A stretch of 64,000 nucleotides of DNA from Stenoxybacter acetivorans DSM 19021 (lineage in GTDB: Bacteria > Pseudomonadota > Gammaproteobacteria > Burkholderiales > Neisseriaceae), in the NCBI RefSeq assembly GCF_000745895.1, contig NZ_JQKE01000011.1, positions 1 through 64,000 on the forward strand, given 5' to 3'. This document shows positions 46,341-54,882 of the stretch, one piece after another (the stretch's first letter is position 1; every line of letters starts with the position of its first letter). A program made the position numbers and the translations under genes. Under the pieces are notes generated by a model that did no database searches, had not been told where the DNA came from, and was given only the letters and a program-made list of their open reading frames with translations.

Positions 46341-47525
46341 TTACATTCTGTGATCACGAATAATAGAAACAACAACCTTCACTAAGCCATAAACCAATAG
46401 GCTAATCAGAAGAATGGTTGCCAAAGAATAAATTTTACGCGGGTAAAAGGCTTCATCTGCCATCACCGGCTGACTCACCACCGCTAAAATCCGCGATTTT
46501 CGGGTAACTTCATTTTTACTTTTCTCCAAAGCACCCAGAGCCAATTTATACAAATCAGCGGCAAAGCTGACTTTGCCTTTTAATTCGGTAAATTGCAACA
46601 TTTTTTCATTCAAACGATTGTTGTCGCCTGAAGTTAATTGTGCCTGCTCTTTGCGGATTTGGGCGTTAATGGCGTTAATGGCGCTTTGTGCCGCCCGAAT
46701 TTGCGGAGTGTTGTCGTTCAGATAAGTACTCAAGTTATTTTTATCGGTTTCCAGCTGGGCTTTTTTGGCTTCCAATTCAGCAATCAAGCGGCTGGTTGAT
46801 TCGATTTGAATTTGCGGATCAATCAATTTGTTTTTATTTTGAAATTGCAGCAGCGATGTTTCGGCATTCTGCAACTCGGCATAAGTGCGATGAACGGCAT
46901 CTTGTGCTTCGGTGATTTGGTTGCGGGTAATGGTGTTGGACAATTCGTTTAAAAATGCTTCGCTCTCTTGCAATAAAACGCGGTTGAACTGGCGGGCAAA
47001 CGTGGGGGTAAAACCTTGCGTAGCAATGGTTAATACGCCGGTTTTTTCATCAAACAACACTGAAATTTTGGATAAATAATAGGCAAAATTTTCTTCAAAA
47101 ATTGTATCTTGAGGGTAACGCTGAAATAAATCGGCACCGGATTTTTTAAAGGCTTCCTGAAAATTCAATTTTTCATCGAGTTTCTTAAACATGTCGGGCG
47201 ACAAAATATAACGCTCCAGCAATAAAGCGTCTTCTTTAACGGTGGCATTGCCGCCGCCCACCAGCATAGATAAGGTTAAATCCATGCCGCCTGAATCATC
47301 GGCGCGCTTCACCAAGACCAGTGAATCACTCACATAGCGGTCTTTGGCAAAAATCACAAAATAAACGGTGCTGAGTAAAAATGGAATCAACACCAGCCAC
47401 AAGAAAAGTTTATCTTTGCGAACCCACCGCCACAGCGATGCTTGTCTTTTTTTTGCCCATTTCGTTGATGTCCGCACATTGGCGGGAACATTAAACTTTG
47501 GTTTCGGTAAATTTAATTTAGCCAT
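46341..47525 (-). CDS. kpsE: capsule export inner-membrane protein KpsE (CtrB family)
   Basis: A polysaccharide co-polymerase-type protein of 394 aa that spans the periplasm between KpsMT and KpsD. It has one membrane helix near residues 43-61 (LFLWLVLIPFLLSTVYFVIF), a long coiled-coil periplasmic part (LQFQNKNKLIDPQIQIES; LETDKNNLSTYL) and a second helix near the C-terminus (IYSLATILLISLLVYGLVKV). It starts 9 bp after kpsT. Confidence 0.92.
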   Translation of the reverse strand: MAKLNLPKPKFNVPANVRTSTKWAKKRQASLWRWVRKDKLFLWLVLIPFLLSTVYFVIFAKDRYVSDSLVLVKRADDSGGMDLTLSMLVGGGNATVKEDALLLERYILSPDMFKKLDEKLNFQEAFKKSGADLFQRYPQDTIFEENFAYYLSKISVLFDEKTGVLTIATQGFTPTFARQFNRVLLQESEAFLNELSNTITRNQITEAQDAVHRTYAELQNAETSLLQFQNKNKLIDPQIQIESTSRLIAELEAKKAQLETDKNNLSTYLNDNTPQIRAAQSAINAINAQIRKEQAQLTSGDNNRLNEKMLQFTELKGKVSFAADLYKLALGALEKSKNEVTRKSRILAVVSQPVMADEAFYPRKIYSLATILLISLLVYGLVKVVVSIIRDHRM

Positions 47526-47534
47526 TCAAGCCAC

Positions 47535-48191
47535 TCAACATTGTTTTTGGTATGCCGCGATGCCTTCGTCCACATCGTCATAGACTTGTACACCGTCTTT
47601 GGATAAAAGCAAAGCCATATCACAAAATTTCTTAATGTCGCCCATGCCGTGCGACACCATTAAAAATTGGCTGGTTTCTTTGCGTTTTAAAATCAAATCA
47701 CTGCTTTTTTTACGGAAAGACGCATCACCGACAGCGGTAATTTCATCAATCAGGTAGTAGTCAAAATCAAACGCCAGCGAAGTGCCGAAGCCCAAACGCG
47801 AGCGCATCCCCGAGGAATAGGTTTTTACCGGCATGTCGAAATACTTGCCAATTTCGGCAAACTCTTCCACGAAGCGGATTTTATCAGCAAATTCTTCGGG
47901 TTTTGCATACAAACGGCAGAGAAATTTTACATTATCGCGGCCGGTCATGCTGCCTTGGAATCCTGAAGCCAAACCCACCGGCCAAGAAATGCGCTGATCA
48001 GAAATCACTTGCCCTGAATCGGCGCGGTCTATGCCGCCGATGATGCGCAGCAAGGTGGATTTCCCCGCTCCGTTGCGCCCGAGCAAGCCAACGCTTTTAC
48101 CGCCGGGAATATGCACATTCAAGTCTTTGAATAAATAGTGCCGTCCACTCGGTGTTTTATATGATTTGGTTAAATGGCTCAATTCAATCAT
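47535..48191 (-). CDS. kpsT: capsule ABC transporter ATP-binding protein KpsT (CtrD family)
   Basis: The ATPase of the capsule exporter has 218 aa. Walker A GLLGRNGAGKSTLLRII, the signature TYSSGMRSRLGFG and Walker B YYLIDEITAVGD are all present. The start overlaps kpsM by 4 nt. Confidence 0.95.
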   Translation of the reverse strand: MIELSHLTKSYKTPSGRHYLFKDLNVHIPGGKSVGLLGRNGAGKSTLLRIIGGIDRADSGQVISDQRISWPVGLASGFQGSMTGRDNVKFLCRLYAKPEEFADKIRFVEEFAEIGKYFDMPVKTYSSGMRSRLGFGTSLAFDFDYYLIDEITAVGDASFRKKSSDLILKRKETSQFLMVSHGMGDIKKFCDMALLLSKDGVQVYDDVDEGIAAYQKQC

Positions 48192-48970
48192 GATGTCATC
48201 ATGGCAGGTTCTCTGCCTTTATACACAAGCAAACCCACTGACAATACCACTACGGAGGAAATAACCAAATAAGTCAAACTGATTTCCGGTATTAACTGAT
48301 AGCTGGGTACTTCGTAATGGCGCAGCAACTCAAACGCATGAATCAGCGGATTCCATATAATTGCCCAACGGTATTCTTGCGGCACAATGGACGGGGAATA
48401 CATAATGCCGCTCATAAAATACAACGGGCGCAACAAAATGGGAATCAATTTTTGGCTCTCAGGCATGGCATTGCCCACCACCATAAAAATACAGCCAAGA
48501 CCAAATGAAAATAAAATAACCAAAATAAATATCATCGCCACTTCCAAGAAGCGCACCAATGTAAATATTTCGCCCATCCAATGCAAAAAAATCATTGTAA
48601 TGGCGTAGGTAACCAGAATAATCAGGCTTTCCAAAAAGGTGCGCGACAATAGGGTATCAATCGGGCGTACCGGGCGGTAGCTGAGCAAGCCTTGGTTGGC
48701 TTCAATGGCGGTAACGGAGCGGGCGGCAATATCCGAAAACAACATAAACGGAAAAATACCGTTGGCGAGAAACACGATAAAGGAAATTTCCGGCATCAGA
48801 CGGTGCATAATGAAGCCGAAAATCAGATAGAAAAAGCCGATTTGTGCCAGCGGGTCAATCAATGCCCACAAATAGCCCAAACGAAATTTACCGAAACGGG
48901 TTTTCAGCTCACGCAAAAACAGTGACCAAATCACCCGTTTTTGTACCAGCCAACCATCAAGCAAAACCAT
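48188..48970 (-). CDS. kpsM: capsule ABC transporter permease KpsM (CtrC family)
   Basis: The permease is a 260-aa protein with six expected membrane segments. The first part, RVIWSLFLRELKTRFGKFRLG, is the family N-terminus, and LGYLWALIDPLAQIGFFYL follows. Later come GIFPFMLFSDIAARSVTAIE and YFMSGIMYSPSIVPQEYRW. AGAGGAAG precedes the ATG. It is the first gene of a minus-strand run of eleven that ends at 33004. Confidence 0.95.
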   Translation of the reverse strand: MVLLDGWLVQKRVIWSLFLRELKTRFGKFRLGYLWALIDPLAQIGFFYLIFGFIMHRLMPEISFIVFLANGIFPFMLFSDIAARSVTAIEANQGLLSYRPVRPIDTLLSRTFLESLIILVTYAITMIFLHWMGEIFTLVRFLEVAMIFILVILFSFGLGCIFMVVGNAMPESQKLIPILLRPLYFMSGIMYSPSIVPQEYRWAIIWNPLIHAFELLRHYEVPSYQLIPEISLTYLVISSVVVLSVGLLVYKGREPAMMTS

Positions 48971-48996
48971 ACCGCTTCCTCTGAAATAATCGCGGT

Positions 48997-49005
48997 ATCA
49001 TACCA
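48997..49005 (-). promoter_or_regulatory. possible extended -10 promoter of the capsule operon
   Basis: TGGTATGAT on the minus strand, 27 nt before the kpsM start codon. No good -35 box is seen. The 248-bp gap between kpsM and ftsZ also holds an exact uptake sequence (49109-49120). Confidence 0.35.
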
Positions 49006-49218
49006 AAAATACCGAGCTTTAAATATTGATATGCAATAAAACAAGTACACATCAACAAAAAATTCTTGTCATTCGTAAAAAACAAGCCACTGCATTGAAC
49101 AATATCTTTTCAGGCAGCCTGTGCAACAAAAAGGGCTGTCCGTTACAAAATGGATTCAGCCCCCTGATTATTTACCAATAAAAACAATCGTTTAATGGTC
49201 TATTTATTAGAACAGGCT

Positions 49219-50385
49219 TCAATCAGCCTGACGGCGCATCACTGCCGGAATTTCAAAGTCATCGAGCACCGATTGATTGGCAAAGTCTGCTGCCGTTAAA
49301 TTCATATTGCGCGCACTGCGACCAGAACGAATCACGCTGCCAATGTCGGGCAAGCCGTCGGTTCCTGTGGCTTGCACCGCTTTAACCATACGCAAATTAC
49401 CGGATTGCGTCGCTTTGTTTTCGTGTAAACCGGTGGCGATAATGGTAACGCGGATTTCACTTTCTTCCATGGTTTCGTCTTCTGCCGTGCCGTATTTCAA
49501 TTCGGCATCGGGGTGCGCATACTCGCCGATCATACGCATGATTTCATTGTATTCCGACATTTTCAGGCAACCCGGAGCTGTGGAGATATTCACCAACACG
49601 CCGCGCGCGCCATCCAGGCTGACATTATCAAGCAGCGGACTGGAAATGGCTTGCTCAGTAGCAAGACGGGCGCGGTCAATGCCGTGTGCTTGCCCTGAGC
49701 CCATCATTGCCATGCCGGTGATGCCCATGACATTGCGCACATCGGCAAAGTCTAAGTTGATGATGCCGGGGCTGGTGATGACTTCGGAAATGCCTGCCAC
49801 TGCGTTGCGCAGCACATTGTCTGCGGCAAGAAAAGCATCACGCACAGTAACATCTTCACCCAAAGCACTCATGAGTTTATCATTGGGAATAACAATCAGT
49901 GAATCGACACTTTTTTTCAAGGCTTCCAAGCCGTCTTTGGCGATTTGAATGCGTTTACCTTCATGCTCAAACGGGCGGGTAACCACCGCTACGGTAAGAA
50001 TACCCATTTCTTTTGCCAATTCTGCGACGACCGGTGCTGCGCCTGTGCCTGTGCCGCCGCCCATGCCTGTGGTGATAAACAGCATATTGGCATCACGAAT
50101 GGCATCGGCGATTGATTCGCGGTCTTCCATCGCGGCATTGCGTCCGATTTCGGGGTTGGCACCCGCACCCAAGCCTTTGGTGAGATTAGTACCCAGCTGC
50201 ACGCGTTTGGGTGCACGATTGTTTTGCAAAGACTGTGCATCGGTATTGGCACTGATGAATTCTACGCCTTGTACGGCATTCACAATCATATTGTTGATGG
50301 CATTACAACCGCCGCCGCCAATACCGATTACTTTAATCAATGCCGGACCGGTGGCTGTGTCAACCACATCATAGACCAATTGCAT
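49219..50385 (-). CDS. ftsZ: cell division GTPase FtsZ
   Basis: Tubulin-like GTPase of 388 aa that forms the Z ring. The start MQLVYDVVDTATGPALIKVI leads to GIGGGGCNAINNMI; the tubulin signature GGGTGTGAAPVVAE, NLDFADVRNVM and the T7-type region are present. The C-terminal peptide (DDFEIPAVMRRQAD) is the FtsA/ZipA-binding tail. The linker before it is short. It lies 181 bp downstream of ftsA. Confidence 0.98.
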   Translation of the reverse strand: MQLVYDVVDTATGPALIKVIGIGGGGCNAINNMIVNAVQGVEFISANTDAQSLQNNRAPKRVQLGTNLTKGLGAGANPEIGRNAAMEDRESIADAIRDANMLFITTGMGGGTGTGAAPVVAELAKEMGILTVAVVTRPFEHEGKRIQIAKDGLEALKKSVDSLIVIPNDKLMSALGEDVTVRDAFLAADNVLRNAVAGISEVITSPGIINLDFADVRNVMGITGMAMMGSGQAHGIDRARLATEQAISSPLLDNVSLDGARGVLVNISTAPGCLKMSEYNEIMRMIGEYAHPDAELKYGTAEDETMEESEIRVTIIATGLHENKATQSGNLRMVKAVQATGTDGLPDIGSVIRSGRSARNMNLTAADFANQSVLDDFEIPAVMRRQAD

Positions 50386-50473
50386 GAGCGCATCCCCTCG
50401 GACATGTTGTTTGCAGAAAACGAGTTATTAAAATTTGATGAATAAATTTCGATTCATTATAACGATACTTCGG

Positions 50474-50517
50474 TAAATCCTGCAAAAGCATTTATTAAAT
50501 CCTGCAAAAGTATTTAT
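50474..50517. repeat. 22-bp tandem duplication between ftsA and ftsZ
   Basis: TAAATCCTGCAAAAG followed by C/T-ATTTAT occurs twice head to tail (50474-50495, 50496-50517) with one base difference. It lies in the upstream region of ftsZ. Confidence 0.8.
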
Positions 50518-50566
50518 AAAGTATTTGTTTTGTTTCGTGAGATATATTCTGTGATTTAGCATCAAT

Positions 50567-51802
50567 TTAATAAAATGTATTTTTAAGCCAATCACGCAAT
50601 TTCACAAAAAACGATCCTGTTTCATCATTGTGTTTCGACATACTGCCCCAGTAGTGAAAATCACCGCTGGCTGCCTGAAGCAAACCGACGGCTGTGGCGA
50701 AACGCGGATTACGCACCCGTTCAGATACACCACCCAATTCAGACGGCACACCAATGCGTACAGGCAAGTTAAATACATCTTCTGCCAAATCAACCATGCC
50801 GGGCAATAAAGATGCACCGCCGGTTAATACGATGCCGGAAGTCAATACCTCTTCCGGAAAACCGGCACGGCGCAGTTCATTGCGGGTTACTTCCAAAATT
50901 TCTTCTACGCGCGGACCGATCACGCTTGCCAAAGTGCGGCGTGAAATTTGGCGCGGGCGATGATCGGCAACACTCGGCACTTCAATCATTTCATCTAAGC
51001 CGTCCATGTTGCCGAGTACCACGCCGTGATGAATTTTGATCTCTTCCGCGTCTTTATACGGTGTACGCAAAGCCTGAGTCAAATCTTTGGTGATGGAATC
51101 GCCTGCGACCGGAATCACGGCAGTATGGCGAATGGCACCATTGGTGTAAACCGCGATGTCTGTGGTGCCGTGTCCGATGTCTATCACGCACACGCCCAAT
51201 TCTTTTTCGTCTTCGGTTAAAACGGCTTGCGCGCTGGCAAGCGGCTGCAGAATCACGGAATCAATGTGCAAGCCGCAGCGGTTGATGCACTTTTGCACAT
51301 TTTGCATTGCGGTTACTGCGCCTGTGATGATGTGGATACGCGTATCCAAACGCACACCGCTCATGCCGATTGGGTCTTTTACACCGGGCTGGTTGTCAAT
51401 GATGAATTCCTGCACCACCGTGTGCAAAATTTCATGTTCTGCCGGAATATTGACGGCTTTGGCGGTTTCAACGGCACGGTCAATGTCGGCTTGGGTTACT
51501 TCACCGTCTTTGATTTTCACCACGCCTTGTGAGTTTAAACTGCGGATATGATTCCCGGCAATACCGGTGGTTACAAATTCCATATGCGCATCAGCCATGG
51601 TGCGTGCTTCTTCCATCGCTTGCCTGATGGCGGCGGCAGTGGTTTCAATATTGGTAACCATGCCCGCTTTCAAGCCATGCGATTTCGCCTCCCCGATACC
51701 GACAACGTGGATTTCATTATTGGCTTGTATTTCACCGATTAAAGCCACGACTTTAGATGTGCCGATGTCCAGGGCGCAAACGTGCTTTTTTCCTTTAACC
51801 AT
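50567..51802 (-). CDS. ftsA: cell division protein FtsA
   Basis: Actin-like protein (411 aa) that tethers FtsZ to the membrane. ATPase segments are CALDIGTSKVVALIGEI, VCVIDIGHGTTDIAVY and IVLTGGASLLPG. The 1C subdomain and a C-terminal amphipathic helix (VKLRDWLKNTFY) are present. It follows ftsQ by 47 bp. Confidence 0.97.
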   Translation of the reverse strand: MVKGKKHVCALDIGTSKVVALIGEIQANNEIHVVGIGEAKSHGLKAGMVTNIETTAAAIRQAMEEARTMADAHMEFVTTGIAGNHIRSLNSQGVVKIKDGEVTQADIDRAVETAKAVNIPAEHEILHTVVQEFIIDNQPGVKDPIGMSGVRLDTRIHIITGAVTAMQNVQKCINRCGLHIDSVILQPLASAQAVLTEDEKELGVCVIDIGHGTTDIAVYTNGAIRHTAVIPVAGDSITKDLTQALRTPYKDAEEIKIHHGVVLGNMDGLDEMIEVPSVADHRPRQISRRTLASVIGPRVEEILEVTRNELRRAGFPEEVLTSGIVLTGGASLLPGMVDLAEDVFNLPVRIGVPSELGGVSERVRNPRFATAVGLLQAASGDFHYWGSMSKHNDETGSFFVKLRDWLKNTFY

Positions 51803-51849
51803 AAATCTCTAATCCGTTTTGATATGAGTTGTTTCTCGGCGACTCTTGT

Positions 51850-52596
51850 TTATCGAACCATTGCAGCTGTTTTTGCAATATGGGCGTTGTTTTCTTTATA
51901 GCGTACCGCAAATCCGTCGCGGTAACGCAAATCAACATAACGAACAGCAGCTGCATTGTCTTTTAACACGCGATGCCACGCCAATATGAAGCGGCGTAAA
52001 CGCAGTTCCGCATCATCTTTACCCAGATGCAGGATTATGCCGTTATCCAGCACAATTTGCCACGCCAAACGATCACTGCAATGTAATTGGCTGATGTTCA
52101 AGCCTGTTGGTTCTAATATTTGCCTGAATACACTCAGTTGCGGCACCATGTTTTTGATTAAGTCTGTCCGATCAACCGAGAGCACAGGGAAAACCTCATC
52201 ACTTGGCGCAATGAATGAATTACCCTCTTTATCCACCAATTTCGGGCTGCCTGAAAGACGTGCCACCGGGACGCGTTCTTCAATGGTAATTTCAACCGCA
52301 TCCGGCCACAAGCGTTTTACTTGAACGTTTGCCACCCACGGCAATTTTGCCAAAGCCTTTTGCGTATCATTCACGTCTGCTTTGAAAATATTGCCGTGCA
52401 AATATTGCTTGGCAACAGCAGCCACATCATCGGCATTCACACGAACCAGCCTGCCCGCCACTTCAACGCGCTTAATGGGGAAGTACGGTGAATTTACTGC
52501 CCACACAGCAACGGATGCCAAAATACACACCAATCCGATTGCATACAAGCCACGATACAAGCGGCGCAGCGCAGCGGCGTTATCCCACAGCCGCAT
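51850..52596 (-). CDS. ftsQ: cell division protein FtsQ
   Basis: Bitopic divisome protein of 248 aa. It has a short cytoplasmic tail, one membrane helix at about residues 18-36 (LYAIGLVCILASVAVWAV), the POTRA domain (FPIKRVEVAGRLVRVNADDV) and the FtsQ domain (NVQVKRLWPDAVEITIEERVP). The start overlaps the end of ddlB by 17 bp. It recruits FtsB and FtsL. Confidence 0.95.
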   Translation of the reverse strand: MRLWDNAAALRRLYRGLYAIGLVCILASVAVWAVNSPYFPIKRVEVAGRLVRVNADDVAAVAKQYLHGNIFKADVNDTQKALAKLPWVANVQVKRLWPDAVEITIEERVPVARLSGSPKLVDKEGNSFIAPSDEVFPVLSVDRTDLIKNMVPQLSVFRQILEPTGLNISQLHCSDRLAWQIVLDNGIILHLGKDDAELRLRRFILAWHRVLKDNAAAVRYVDLRYRDGFAVRYKENNAHIAKTAAMVR

Positions 52597-53494
52597 GGTC
52601 TAAAATTTCAACACACAAATCCGCAAAACTCAAGCCTGCCGCACGGGCAGCTTGCGGTACTAAACTGTGTTGTGTCATGCCCGGCACGGTGTTGATTTCC
52701 AAAACATACCAATTGCTGCTGTCATCACGCAAAAAATCCACACGCCCCCAGCCGCGCCCGCCGACTGCTTCAAAGGCTTTGAGTGCCAAAGCGTTTACTT
52801 CGGCTTCTTCTGCTGCCGATAAATCAGACGGACACAAATAAACAGTGTCATCGCGCTGGTATTTGGCTTCGTAATCGTAAAACTCGTTGGCAGGAATAAT
52901 GCGAATACTTGGCAATGCGCGATTGCCCAATACCGAACACGCATATTCACCGCCCATGATGGCTTTTTCTGCCAAAACAGCACCATGATAGCGTTTTAAT
53001 TCAGGGTAAATCGCTGCCAATTGCCCCGCTTCCTTAATTTTGTGGACACCAACACTGCTGCCTTCTGCCGCCGGTTTGACAAATAAAGGCAAACCCAAAC
53101 GCTGTTCAGCTACGGTAAAATTGGTGTTGTCGTGTAAAACCTCATAAGGCACATTCGGCAAGCCGCAGCCGGCAAACAACAAACGGCTGCGCAGTTTATC
53201 CATACCAATGGCACTGGCAGCCACGCCGCAGCCGGTGTAGGGCATGCCCAAAAATTCCAGCACACCTTGCACCACGCCGTCCTCGCCGAAAGTGCCGTGT
53301 AAAATATTAAACGCACGATTGTAGCCGTCAGACACCAAATCAAACAATGATTTTTCTTGCGGGTCGAAAGGGTGTGCATCCACGCCTTTGCTTTGCAAGG
53401 CTGCCACAATTGCCCGTCCGCTGTTGAGCGACACTTCCCGTTCACTGGAAAAACCGCCCATTAACACCGCTACTTTACCAAAATTCTGCGCCAT
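52580..53494 (-). CDS. ddlB: D-alanine--D-alanine ligase
   Basis: ATP-grasp enzyme of 304 aa that makes D-Ala-D-Ala for peptidoglycan. The N-terminus is VAVLMGGFSSEREVSLNSG, the ATP-grasp core has LFVKPAAEGSSVGVHKI and EYACSVLG, and the metal-binding end is GWGRVDFLRDD and YVLEINTVPGMTQHS. It heads the ddlB-ftsQ-ftsA-ftsZ unit. In related genomes murC usually precedes ddlB; here a tRNA gene does. Confidence 0.96.
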   Translation of the reverse strand: MAQNFGKVAVLMGGFSSEREVSLNSGRAIVAALQSKGVDAHPFDPQEKSLFDLVSDGYNRAFNILHGTFGEDGVVQGVLEFLGMPYTGCGVAASAIGMDKLRSRLLFAGCGLPNVPYEVLHDNTNFTVAEQRLGLPLFVKPAAEGSSVGVHKIKEAGQLAAIYPELKRYHGAVLAEKAIMGGEYACSVLGNRALPSIRIIPANEFYDYEAKYQRDDTVYLCPSDLSAAEEAEVNALALKAFEAVGGRGWGRVDFLRDDSSNWYVLEINTVPGMTQHSLVPQAARAAGLSFADLCVEILDHAAVG

Positions 53495-53612
53495 TTTTTA
53501 TTCCGCTGCTGTTTTGTCAGTTCACAAAAATATTCTGCAAGTACTTCTTTTAAAGATGGCATCATACAACGATACCAAATCAGATTGATACTCTAAATGG
53601 TTAAAAAGCAAT

Positions 53613-53645
53613 AAAAAAGCCGACTTGCACAGCAAGCCGACTTTT
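53613..53645 (-). terminator. terminator of the tRNA-Met gene
   Basis: On the minus strand AAAAGTCGGCTTGC and GCAAGTCGGCTTTT form a stem with two G-U pairs around TGT, followed by a T-run. Confidence 0.75.
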
Positions 53646-53653
53646 AAAATAAA

Positions 53654-53730
53654 TGGTGGCGAATCAGGGATTCGAACCCCGGACACAAGGATTATGATTC
53701 CTCTGCTCTAACCGACTGAGCTAATTCGCC
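53654..53730 (-). tRNA. tRNA-Met (anticodon CAU), elongator type
   Basis: 77 nt with CCA encoded. The acceptor arms GGCGAAT and ATTCGCC pair. The anticodon stem GAGGA/TCCTT carries the loop ATCATAA with anticodon CAT, and GGTTCGAATCC forms the T loop. A minor tRNA-Ile(CAU) has the same anticodon; the G-G start and body fit an elongator tRNA-Met better, but lysidine targets cannot be excluded by eye. Confidence 0.93.
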
Positions 53731-53770
53731 GTATTTTTTAAACAAATCCGTTAAAAAATATTATTCGATT

Positions 53771-53800
53771 ATTTTAATCAAGCTGACTGCGGATTGTCAA
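53771..53800 (-). promoter_or_regulatory. promoter of the tRNA-Met gene
   Basis: Perfect TTGACA at 53795-53800, 18-bp spacer, TAAAAT at 53771-53776 on the minus strand. Transcription would start about 34 nt before the mature 5' end. Confidence 0.7.
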
Positions 53801-53848
53801 GCAAAAACGAATTGCTTTATGGCTTAAGTTAATTGCCGCAAAAGCAAT

Positions 53849-54658
53849 TTACATGCGGTGTAAAATAATTTCCAGCACAAACTTGCTACCAATATACGCC
53901 AGCATCAAACAAATAAATGCCACAATCACCCACCACGCCGCTTTTTTACCGCGCCATGCCTGAAAATAGTGTTTTAATAAAATGCCGGCATAAATCAGCC
54001 ACGACAGCACGCCGAATACGGTTTTGTGGGTAAACGCGGCAGGTGCGCCGAACACGGCTTCAGCAAATACCGTACCGCTGATAACAGCAATGGTTAATAA
54101 GATAAAGCCCGCCCAAATGCCTTGAAACATCAGCTTTTCAATACTCAACAGCGGCGGCAGGGCTTGCAGCATCGGCGACATGGCGCGGCGGTGTAATTGG
54201 CGGTTCAGAACCAATAATAATATTGCCAGTAACGCGGTGATGCCGAATAAACCATATGCCAGCAACGCAGAGCTGATGTGCAGCATAAACGGCAGATTTT
54301 GCAGATGATAAGCAGCCTGTCCGCCCGGCAGGAATGCCGCCAGCAGCATGGATACCGCCGCGCATGGATACAGAAGCAATTGTAAACCTTTGAGCGGATA
54401 GAAAAAATTGCCGCACCAATACAACAGCACCATCAACCACGCCACCAAACTCAATGCGTGTCCAAAACCGATAATCAATTGGCGGTCATGCAAAAGCGGC
54501 AGCCAAATCACGCTGGTGTGCAGCAATAACACCAAGGCCAGCACGGCTAATTCCGTGTGTATGGGATAGGACGCACCGCTTTGCCGCAGCCAAAACCGCC
54601 ACACAAATACGGATAAGCCGATATAGAGCAAAGCCAAGGCCAGCAGCAGTAAATTCAT
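53849..54658 (-). CDS. CcsA/CcmC-like cytochrome c assembly membrane protein (YpjD-type)
   Basis: This 269-aa protein has about eight hydrophobic helices. The region HISSALLAYGLFGITALLAI and the later TAAFTHKTVFGVLSWLIYAG stretch contain the conserved histidines of the CcsA-like fold. Homologues often lie next to ffh, as here (divergent, ffh 224 bp away). The YpjD/CorE-type members have been linked to divalent cation resistance in some species, while true CcsA handles heme. Which applies is not clear from the sequence; a tryptophan-rich WWD loop is not obvious. Confidence 0.8.
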   Translation of the reverse strand: MNLLLLALALLYIGLSVFVWRFWLRQSGASYPIHTELAVLALVLLLHTSVIWLPLLHDRQLIIGFGHALSLVAWLMVLLYWCGNFFYPLKGLQLLLYPCAAVSMLLAAFLPGGQAAYHLQNLPFMLHISSALLAYGLFGITALLAILLLVLNRQLHRRAMSPMLQALPPLLSIEKLMFQGIWAGFILLTIAVISGTVFAEAVFGAPAAFTHKTVFGVLSWLIYAGILLKHYFQAWRGKKAAWWVIVAFICLMLAYIGSKFVLEIILHRM

Positions 54659-54882
54659 ATTTTAAAACTTTCCGAAATCCCGAAACTTCCCGCCGGCGGC
54701 GGCAAGGTGGTGTAAAATACCCGCCATTTTGCGGTGTTTCCGCTGATGGCACACACGCCATGTTTTCAGGCAGCCTGAAAACAAATTGGTTTCCACCGCA
54801 CTTAATTTATTTGTGCGAATAAAAACCATTTGGATTTTTCATTGTAACAAAAAGCCGCCGCTTATGGCGGACGGGGATATTT

